DNA of 6,335 bases, from NCBI GenBank assembly GCA_030593425.1, contig JAUVHF010000094.1, positions 1 to 6,335 of the forward strand, given 5' to 3'. The notes under the pieces were generated by a model. That model ran no database searches and was not told where the DNA came from. It worked only from the letters and a program-made list of their open reading frames with translations. The position numbers and the translations under genes were made by a program. The stretch is from Anaerolineales bacterium (GTDB taxonomy: Bacteria > Chloroflexota > Anaerolineae > UBA7937). Positions 1 to 5,160 of this stretch are shown here, piece by piece; positions within the stretch are counted from its first letter, which is position 1; every line of letters starts with the position of its first letter.

Positions 1-240
1 GTTCCACCACATCGCTTAACAGAGGATACACGCTGGGGAGTTTCAGCCCTTGCCTTTCAGCAGGTCCTGTATGCTAGAAACAAAGGTCGCTATCTGGCCC
101 CAGTGGAAAGCAGGGTGAAGGGAGCTAGATTCTGCTCCGAATGTGGAGCCCCTCTCCGCCCAGAGAAATCCTGCGCCCAGTGCGGGGGGAAGATACCGAC
201 AGGGGCCAAGCTCTATCCCCAATGCGGTGCTAAGCAGTAA
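1..240 (+). CDS. C-terminal fragment of a zinc-ribbon protein (5' end outside window)
   Basis: The frame is open from the first base to a TAA at 238-240 and gives 79 residues. No ATG occurs in it and the few GTG codons lack a ribosome site, so the gene most likely starts upstream. The last 36 residues carry the pattern of double zinc-ribbon tails: FCSECG (Cys45, Cys48 of the fragment), SCAQCG (Cys58, Cys61) and LYPQCG (Cys75), with short GAPLRPEK-like linkers. Cys45/48 and Cys58/61 could form one complete four-cysteine zinc site. The third half-site has Tyr72 where the usual motif has its first cysteine, so a second ribbon would be incomplete. Residues 1-40 are not recognisable. Such tails occur on many unrelated bacterial proteins, so no function can be assigned. 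The stop lies 9 bp before the glycosylase start, which suggests co-transcription. Confidence 0.75.
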   Translation, partial: VPPHRLTEDTRWGVSALAFQQVLYARNKGRYLAPVESRVKGARFCSECGAPLRPEKSCAQCGGKIPTGAKLYPQCGAKQ

Positions 241-249
241 GACCCGATT

Positions 250-855
250 ATGACACCAGAACTTGATCAACTCTACCAAGAGATCATCGGTTGCCAGAAA
301 TGCATCCTCTCCCAATCGCGGAGAAACGCTGTGCCGGGCGAGGGGCCCGAGGAGGCAGAGATAGTCTTCATTGGGGAAGCGCCAGGCTTCCACGAGGACC
401 AGCAGAGCCGCCCCTTCGTCGGCTCCGCCGGGAAGTTTCTGGAAGAACTCCTCTCTAGCATCGGCTTTAGGCGAGAGGACGTATATATCTGTAACGTCAT
501 TAAGTGCCGTCCCCCGGGGAATCGCGACCCCTTGCTCAACGAGATAGAGGCCTGCCAGCCCTACTTGGATAGGCAACTGGGCTTGATAAAACCCAAGATA
601 GTGGTTACCTTGGGCCGCTTCTCCCTGAGCCGTTTCTTCCCCAACGCCAAGATCTCAACTGTCCATGGGCGGCCCCGCAAGATAGAGGGGATTATCTACT
701 ACCCCGTCTATCACCCCGCGGCGGCCTTGCACCAACCCCGGTGGCGGCCGGTTGTAGAGGAGGACTTCAAGCGGATCCCAGAACTCTTGGCCCGGATAGA
801 GGGGTTGCCCGACGAAGCGCCCCGGGAAAACGCCGAGCAGTTGAGTCTCTTTTAG
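250..855 (+). CDS. udg: Type-4 (Fe-S) uracil-DNA glycosylase
   Basis: This cytoplasmic base-excision-repair enzyme would remove uracil from DNA, leaving an abasic site. The 201-residue length is normal for family 4. Four cysteines fit the expected [4Fe-4S] ligands: Cys15 and Cys18 (CQKC), Cys86 (IKCRPPGNRDP) and Cys102 (EACQPYL). The active-site motif GEAPG is at 42-46, followed by a family-typical ED at 49-50 and RPFVGSAG at 54-61. The second motif, YHPAA at 154-158, contains the conserved histidine His155. After about residue 186 the chain becomes a charged linker and ends in EQLSLF. Gln197-Phe201 match the bacterial beta-clamp-binding consensus QL(S/D)LF. The ATG at 250 puts the first CxxC near the N-terminus, as in the family. 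It lies 9 bp after the zinc-ribbon gene without a strong ribosome site. Family assignment is firm; clamp binding is inferred. Confidence 0.95.
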   Translation: MTPELDQLYQEIIGCQKCILSQSRRNAVPGEGPEEAEIVFIGEAPGFHEDQQSRPFVGSAGKFLEELLSSIGFRREDVYICNVIKCRPPGNRDPLLNEIEACQPYLDRQLGLIKPKIVVTLGRFSLSRFFPNAKISTVHGRPRKIEGIIYYPVYHPAAALHQPRWRPVVEEDFKRIPELLARIEGLPDEAPRENAEQLSLF

Positions 856-923
856 TCACTAAGAAGCGATCGACATCGGATGGGGGAGATCAGGTGTTAT
901 CCGTCCAATTGGGAAGAAGACCA

Positions 924-955
924 TTGACAAAGGTGGGAGGAGGTCACCTTAATAT
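924..955 (+). promoter_or_regulatory. Possible long-spacer promoter with central dyad (MerR-like layout)
   Basis: A consensus -35 box TTGACA (924-929) is followed after 20 bp by TAATAT (950-955), a 4-of-6 match to a -10 box. The spacer holds the inverted repeat AAGGTG (930-935) and CACCTT (945-950), centred at 940, almost exactly mid-spacer. MerR-family activators are known to bind such dyads inside 19-20 bp spacers. No MerR-type gene is in the window, and a 6-bp dyad can arise by chance. A weak hairpin after the glycosylase gene is the alternative reading, but there is no U-tract after it. Confidence 0.3.
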
Positions 956-979
956 CTAGCCGCATACCTCTCTAAACCC

Positions 980-1008
980 TTGCCTAGCACCTAGAAATGC
1001 GGTATAAT
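980..1008 (+). promoter_or_regulatory. Sigma-70-type promoter of the ABC transporter operon
   Basis: TTGCCT (980-985) and a perfect TATAAT (1003-1008) are separated by the optimal 17 bp. They lie about 106 bp upstream of the binding-protein start and outside any gene. A transcript would start near 1014-1017, giving a leader of about 100 nt. This is the best promoter match in the window and separates the ABC operon from the glycosylase gene. Confidence 0.75.
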
Positions 1009-1024
1009 GAGCAATGATGAATAG

Positions 1025-1047
1025 TGGAGAGGGTTCCGGTCTCTCCA
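1025..1047 (+). repeat. Hairpin in the 5' leader
   Basis: TGGAGAG (1025-1031) can pair perfectly with CTCTCCA (1041-1047) across a 9-nt loop. It begins about 10 nt after the predicted transcription start and could protect the 5' end or take part in leader regulation. No U-tract follows, so it is not a terminator. I could not match it to a known riboswitch class by eye. Confidence 0.4.
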
Positions 1048-1057
1048 GAAAGGGGGT

Positions 1058-1089
1058 GGGAATCGGAGAAGAATTTGGGAATCGAGAAG
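1058..1089 (+). repeat. Imperfect direct repeat in the 5' leader
   Basis: GGGAATCGGAGAAG (1058-1071) recurs as GGGAATCGAGAAG (1077-1089), differing by one extra G, with starts 19 nt apart. It lies between the promoter and the ribosome site of the binding-protein gene, in a strongly purine-rich leader. It could be a paired protein-binding site or simple local duplication. Confidence 0.5.
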
Positions 1090-1102
1090 GGCTAATCCAA
1101 AT

Positions 1103-1107
1103 GGAGG
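1103..1107 (+). promoter_or_regulatory. Ribosome binding site of the binding-protein gene
   Basis: GGAGG at 1103-1107 lies 6 nt before the ATG at 1114. The strength and spacing support this start, and the signal peptide begins directly after it. Confidence 0.8.
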
Positions 1108-1113
1108 AGAGGA

Positions 1114-2346
1114 ATGTCTAAGAAGATCATTTATGTGGTTTTGGTAGTAGCGCTGCTCTTCCCCATGGCGCTGAGCGTGGCCACTGCCGCCCCGCTAGAA
1201 CAGGAGACGATCTATACGATTGTGCTGGGCGATAACCTGTGGACTCTGGCGGAGAAGTATCTGGGCAGTGGGGCGGTCTACCGGGCCATCGTGCTGGCCA
1301 CCAAGGCCAAGCATGCAGAAGACCCCACCTTCGCCAAGATCGAGAACGTCAGGCTGATCTATCCGGGTTGGAAACTCTTGATCCCCAGCGCGGAGGACGC
1401 CGAGGAGTTGATGGCCCTGGTTCCCAGGGTGGGTTTGGTGACCGACGTGGGCAAGGTGAACGACGGCACCTTTAACGAGTTCGCCTACAAGGGGATGATT
1501 TGGGCCGCGGAGGAGTACGGGCTACAAACGGCTTTCATCGAGACCCTGTCCCCCACCGACTATGAGAAGAACATCATCCAGTTCGCTGAAGAGCGCTATG
1601 ACGTGATCATCACCGTGGGGTTCATGATCGGCGATGCCACCAGGAAAGTGGCTCCGGACTACCCTGACATCAAGTTCGCCGGGGTGGATCAGTTCCAACC
1701 GGACGTCATAGACAACGTGATGGGCATGTTGTTCTCCGAGGATGAGTCGGGCTTCTTGGCGGGGGCTCTGGCCGGACAGATGACACAGTCGAAGACAGTG
1801 GGCATCGTCTGCGGCATGGAGATCCCGCCGGTCGTCAAATTCCGCAAGGGGTATGAGAACGGGGTGCGTTCCGTCTGCCCGGATTGCACCGTGCTGGGGC
1901 TCTATATCGACTCCTTCGTCGACCCTGCCCGGGGCAAGGAAGCAGCCCTCTCCCAGATCGCCGAGGGCGCGGACGTGATATTCGGGGCTGGGGGCCCCAC
2001 GGGCTCTGGCGGCATCCTGGCAGCAGCGGCAGAGGGTGTCTGGGTCATCGGCGTGGACCAAGATGAATACCTCACCACCTTCGGCCGCGGCAGCGTGGCA
2101 GGGTCCGACAAGTTGCTCTCCAGCGCTATGAAGCGGGTGGACGTATCTGTCTACACGGCGATCAAGACCGCCTTGGAGGCCACCTTCGAAGGTGGAAACG
2201 CCTTTTTCTTCGCTGCTAATGAGGGAGTTGGCCTAGCCCCGTTCCACGAGGCTGAGGATGACATCCCGCAGGCGGTCAAGGACAAACTGGACGAGATCTT
2301 CCAGGGGCTGGCTGACGGTACCATCAGCACCGGTGTGGAGCTGTAA
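1114..2346 (+). CDS. BMP-family ABC substrate-binding protein with N-terminal LysM domain
   Basis: This is the exported ligand-binding subunit of the importer encoded downstream (410 residues). Residues 1-26 form a signal peptide: KK, a hydrophobic stretch, then TAA before APLEQ. No lipobox cysteine is present, unlike many BMP/PnrA proteins. Residues about 33-91 look like a LysM domain: YTIVLGDNLWTLAEKYL at the start and LIYPGWKLLIP at the end, with a longer middle than the usual 45-50 residues. The BMP domain runs from about 105 to 400. It shows GLVTDVGKVNDGTFNE (107-122), a KFAGVDQF strand (187-194), SFVDPARGKEAA (267-278), GVDQDEY (313-319) and MKRVD (339-343). Asp315 and Lys340 are likely ligand contacts by family analogy. 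Cys255 and Cys258 form a CPDC motif. Family members bind purine nucleosides (PnrA) or riboflavin (RfuA); purine nucleosides are favoured here. LysM may tether the protein to peptidoglycan. Confidence 0.93.
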   Translation: MSKKIIYVVLVVALLFPMALSVATAAPLEQETIYTIVLGDNLWTLAEKYLGSGAVYRAIVLATKAKHAEDPTFAKIENVRLIYPGWKLLIPSAEDAEELMALVPRVGLVTDVGKVNDGTFNEFAYKGMIWAAEEYGLQTAFIETLSPTDYEKNIIQFAEERYDVIITVGFMIGDATRKVAPDYPDIKFAGVDQFQPDVIDNVMGMLFSEDESGFLAGALAGQMTQSKTVGIVCGMEIPPVVKFRKGYENGVRSVCPDCTVLGLYIDSFVDPARGKEAALSQIAEGADVIFGAGGPTGSGGILAAAAEGVWVIGVDQDEYLTTFGRGSVAGSDKLLSSAMKRVDVSVYTAIKTALEATFEGGNAFFFAANEGVGLAPFHEAEDDIPQAVKDKLDEIFQGLADGTISTGVEL

Positions 2347-2370
2347 GGACGGCGACATCCGTTCGCTGGA

Positions 2371-2403
2371 ATGGGTGCTGCGCTGATCTGGCGCAGCACC
2401 CAT
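2371..2403 (+). promoter_or_regulatory. Intercistronic 13-bp perfect stem-loop
   Basis: ATGGGTGCTGCGC (2371-2383) pairs perfectly with GCGCAGCACCCAT (2391-2403) around a 7-nt loop. It sits 24 bp after the binding-protein stop and before the ATPase gene. Only CTT follows, so it is not a classic intrinsic terminator. Its position fits an attenuator or 3'-end stabiliser that keeps binding-protein mRNA more abundant than mRNA for the membrane components, which is common in ABC operons. It could also be one copy of a dispersed genomic palindrome. Confidence 0.7.
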
Positions 2404-2428
2404 CTTGCAATTGAGGAGATGAGAAGAT

Positions 2429-3958
2429 ATGGCTCTAGCCCTCTCTATGCGTGGCATATCTAAGGCCTTCCCCGGCGTGCAAGCCAATGACCAGATCGAC
2501 TTCGACCTAGAGAGGGGGGAGATCCACGTCCTCCTGGGGGAGAATGGGGCCGGGAAAACCACCCTGATGAATATCCTCTATGGGCTATACCGCGCCGATG
2601 CGGGCCAGATCTACCTCAATGGCCGAGAGGTGCATATCGCCACTCCCAGCGACGCTATCGCTCAGGGCATCGGCATGGTGCACCAGCATTTTATGTTGGT
2701 ACCGGTCTTCACGGTCACCGAGAACACAATGCTGGGGGTGGAATCAACTAGATACGGCCTCTTCCTCAGACAGGAGGAGGCTGCACAACGGATAAGAGAT
2801 ATATCAGAAGAGTACGGGTTGGAGGTGGAGCCCGAAGCTTACATCAAGGATATCCCCGTTGGCGTCCAGCAGAGAGTAGAGATCATCAAAGCCCTGTATC
2901 GCCAGGCCGACATCTTAATCCTCGATGAGCCCACCTCTGTGCTAACACCCCAGGAAGCAGAGGAACTCTTCCAGGTAATGCGTTCCTTGGTAGATGAGGG
3001 TAAGTCGATAATCTTCATCACCCATAAGTTAAAAGAGGTTTTCGCTGTGGCCGACCGCATCACCGTCCTTCGCGATGGCCACGTAGTGGGCACAACCACT
3101 CCCGACAAAGCCACCGAGGCCATGTTGGCGGAGATGATGGTGGGCCGCGAAGTGATCCTCACCGTAGAAAAAGAGGCCCCCGAAGTGGGAGAGATCGTCT
3201 TGGAGGTCGAGGATCTCTGGGTGCTAGACGACAGGGGACTCCCCGTCGTAAATGGCGTCTCCCTCCAAGCAAAGGCGGGAGAGATCTTGGGGATAGCCGG
3301 AGTGCAAGGCAACGGGCAGACCGAACTGGTGGAAGCCCTCACCGGCCTGCGCTCCACAGCCAGGGGCAGGGTGAGGATTTTGGGTACCGATACCACCCAC
3401 GCCTCCCCTAGAAAGATATTAGAGAAGGGTGTGGGGCATATCCCCGAAGACCGTCACAAGCACGGCATGGTGCTCAGTTACCCCATCGCCGACAACCTGG
3501 TCCTCTCCACCTACTACCAGGCCCCCTTCGCTCACGGTATGGTCATCAATGGAGAGGCGATAGATGATAATGGACGAAAATTGATCGCGGAGTTCGATAT
3601 CCGTACCCCCAGCGAATACGCCTTGGCCGGCACCCTCTCTGGTGGCAACCAACAAAAACTCATCGTGGCCAGAGAATTCTCTCGCCCCATCAGACTATTG
3701 ATCTCCGCTCAGCCCACCCGGGGCCTAGACGTGGGCTCTATCGAATTCATCCACCAGAAACTTATCGAGCGCCGTGACGCTGGAACTGCAATTCTCCTCG
3801 TTTCCGTGGAACTGGATGAGGTGATGGCCCTCTCCGACCGTATCGCCGTGATCTACGAAGGAGAGATCGTCGAGACCCTGCCCATCGCTGAGGCTACGCG
3901 GGAGGGGCTCGGCTTGCTGATGGCCGGGGCGAGAAAGGAGGGCGCAATTGCCCGCTGA
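2429..3958 (+). CDS. Double-NBD ABC ATPase of BMP-type importer (YufO/NupO-like)
   Basis: This cytoplasmic ATPase (509 residues, normal for the family) carries two fused nucleotide-binding domains that would drive the two permeases. NBD1, about 4-240, has Walker A GENGAGKT (37-44), Q-loop Gln86, a degenerate signature PVGVQQ (143-148), Walker B ILILDE ending at Asp166-Glu167, and switch His199. NBD2, about 256-500, has a degenerate Walker A (GVQGNGQTE, 291-299), a good signature LSGGNQQ (403-409), and a Walker B lacking both acidic residues (Ala427, Gln428 before PTRGLD). In a closed dimer the canonical NBD1 site would face the intact NBD2 signature, leaving one hydrolytic and one degenerate site, as is usual for this family. 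GAGGAG at 2413-2418 lies 10 nt before the ATG; Met7 is a possible alternative start. The end overlaps the next gene by 11 bp. Confidence 0.96.
   Translation: MALALSMRGISKAFPGVQANDQIDFDLERGEIHVLLGENGAGKTTLMNILYGLYRADAGQIYLNGREVHIATPSDAIAQGIGMVHQHFMLVPVFTVTENTMLGVESTRYGLFLRQEEAAQRIRDISEEYGLEVEPEAYIKDIPVGVQQRVEIIKALYRQADILILDEPTSVLTPQEAEELFQVMRSLVDEGKSIIFITHKLKEVFAVADRITVLRDGHVVGTTTPDKATEAMLAEMMVGREVILTVEKEAPEVGEIVLEVEDLWVLDDRGLPVVNGVSLQAKAGEILGIAGVQGNGQTELVEALTGLRSTARGRVRILGTDTTHASPRKILEKGVGHIPEDRHKHGMVLSYPIADNLVLSTYYQAPFAHGMVINGEAIDDNGRKLIAEFDIRTPSEYALAGTLSGGNQQKLIVAREFSRPIRLLISAQPTRGLDVGSIEFIHQKLIERRDAGTAILLVSVELDEVMALSDRIAVIYEGEIVETLPIAEATREGLGLLMAGARKEGAIAR
3935..3941 (+). promoter_or_regulatory. 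Strong ribosome binding site that fixes a TTG start
   Basis: AAGGAGG at 3935-3941 lies inside the end of the ATPase gene and 6 nt before TTG at 3948. This is a near-perfect anti-Shine-Dalgarno match at ideal spacing. It makes TTG the likely start of the first permease and suggests translational coupling to the ATPase. Confidence 0.8.
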
Positions 3959-5075
3959 ATCTCAAGAAAAGGGTCCGGGACGCGCTAGAAGGTTCATCAT
4001 CGCTTGGACCACGGGCGTGTCGGGGTTTCTCGTTCCCGTCTTGGCTGTATTTACAGCATTGCTCATCGGAGCGGTGGTGATCTGGGCTTCAGGACACGAT
4101 GTGGTGGCCGCCTATCGTGGCCTCTTCGAGGGGTCCTGGGGTAGCCCCAGAGCCATCGCCGAAACTTTGGTCCTCGTCACCCCTTACACCCTGGCTGGGT
4201 TAGCCGTGGCCCTGGGTTTCAGGTGCGGTCTTTTCAATATCGGGGCTGAGGGGCAATTCTATATGGGTGCTCTCCTCTCGGTGATAGTGGGCTTTGCCAT
4301 CCATGGCTTGCCCGTCTATATCCATCTCCCCCTAGCCATGGTGGCCGGAGCCTTTGGGGGTGCCCTGTGGGGAGCCATCCCCGGGTTCCTAAAGGCCAAG
4401 GTAGGGGCCCACGAGGTGATCAACACCATCATGATGAACTACATCGGGGTCAAGATAGTCGAGTACCTGGTTAAGAAGCAATTGCTAGACCCCACCTCCA
4501 CCCTCGACAGAACCCCCTACATTCTGCCCACCGCTGAACTGCCCCCTCTCATCCCCGGCTTCCGACTTCACGCCGGTTTCATTGTGGCCATAATAGCCGT
4601 ATTCGTTGTCTTCTGGCTCCTGTGGAAGACCACCACGGGCTTTGAGATCCGAGCCGTGGGGGCCAATCCGACAGCCGCAAAGGCGGCGGGCATGAGCATT
4701 ACCAAGAACTTCGTATTGGCCATGACCTTCAGTGGCCTCCTAGCCGGCCTGGCAGGGGCAGGCGAGGTGCTAGGGCTAAACCACAACCTGCCAGCGGCTT
4801 TCGTCTCCGGCTATGGCTTCGATAGCATAGCCATCGCCCTAATAGCCAAGAGCCACCCCTTCGCCGTTATGCCGGCCGCTTTCCTATGGGGGACATTACG
4901 CAACGGAGCAGGCTTGATGCAACTCCGGGCTGGTATCTCCGTGGACCTGATCAATATCATTCAGGCTTTGGTGATCATGTTCGTCGCCGCTGATGAGATA
5001 ATCCGCTGGCTCTATCGCCTCAAACCGAAAGAGGAGATAACCGAGGTGGTCTTCACCAGGGGATGGGGGCATTAG
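3948..5075 (+). CDS. ABC importer permease 1, BPD_transp_2 family (YufP/NupP-like)
   Basis: This integral membrane subunit (375 residues) would form half of the substrate channel. After a basic N-terminus (RARR, 12-15) come hydrophobic segments at roughly 18-47, 72-92, 105-120, 124-147, 157-176, 208-226, 254-277, 288-300, 303-318 and 333-354. The pattern fits the branched-chain amino acid/sugar/nucleoside permease superfamily. Diagnostic stretches are GLFNIGAEGQ (94-103), GAHEVINTIMMNYI (153-166), GFEIRAVGANPTAAKAAGM (231-249) and the GYGFDSIAIAL segment (288-298). FEIRAVGANP with the loop after it is the likely ATPase-coupling region, by family analogy. Translation begins at TTG, supported by AAGGAGG 6 nt upstream, and overlaps the ATPase end by 11 bp. 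The C-terminus is a short charged cytoplasmic tail. The second permease follows after 85 bp. The substrate cannot be read from the sequence. Confidence 0.95.
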   Translation: MPAESQEKGPGRARRFIIAWTTGVSGFLVPVLAVFTALLIGAVVIWASGHDVVAAYRGLFEGSWGSPRAIAETLVLVTPYTLAGLAVALGFRCGLFNIGAEGQFYMGALLSVIVGFAIHGLPVYIHLPLAMVAGAFGGALWGAIPGFLKAKVGAHEVINTIMMNYIGVKIVEYLVKKQLLDPTSTLDRTPYILPTAELPPLIPGFRLHAGFIVAIIAVFVVFWLLWKTTTGFEIRAVGANPTAAKAAGMSITKNFVLAMTFSGLLAGLAGAGEVLGLNHNLPAAFVSGYGFDSIAIALIAKSHPFAVMPAAFLWGTLRNGAGLMQLRAGISVDLINIIQALVIMFVAADEIIRWLYRLKPKEEITEVVFTRGWGH

Positions 5076-5149
5076 TCATGGATATGCCTAACCCTGCCTT
5101 TCAACTTTTTCACGTTACCCTTGTGTGGACGCCGCGGTTCCCAGGCCAT

Positions 5150-5156
5150 GAGGAGG
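5150..5156 (+). promoter_or_regulatory. Ribosome binding site of second permease
   Basis: GAGGAGG at 5150-5156 lies 4 nt before ATG 5161, a little closer than ideal. An in-frame TGA at 5149-5151 rules out any earlier start, so this ATG is well supported. Confidence 0.7.
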
Positions 5157-5160
5157 GACG

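Noticed and set aside
43..576. 177-codon antisense frame over the glycosylase gene
   Set aside because: It lies opposite an unmistakable type-4 glycosylase, has no recognisable domain, and its residues are explained by the complement of that gene.
905..912. Palindrome CCAATTGG upstream of the TTGACA box
   Set aside because: Eight-base palindromes are expected by chance, and nothing else marks it as an operator.
741..959. 72-codon + strand frame running from the glycosylase gene into the gap
   Set aside because: It starts inside a real gene in another frame, has no ribosome site, and its reading changes character at the gene end.
1009..1113. Purine, FMN or preQ1 riboswitch in the transporter leader
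   Set aside because: The leader has one short hairpin and a purine-rich tail, but I cannot find the paired helices and conserved loops of any of these classes by eye. A covariance-model search would decide.
1522..2061. 179-codon antisense frame inside the binding-protein gene
   Set aside because: It is rich in His, Asp and Arg, as expected of complement readings of GC-rich coding DNA. It has no family motif and lies wholly within a strong + strand gene.
2839..3396. 185-codon antisense frame within the ATPase gene
   Set aside because: It lies opposite conserved ABC motifs, is Ser/Thr-rich, low in recognisable structure, and has no ribosome site.
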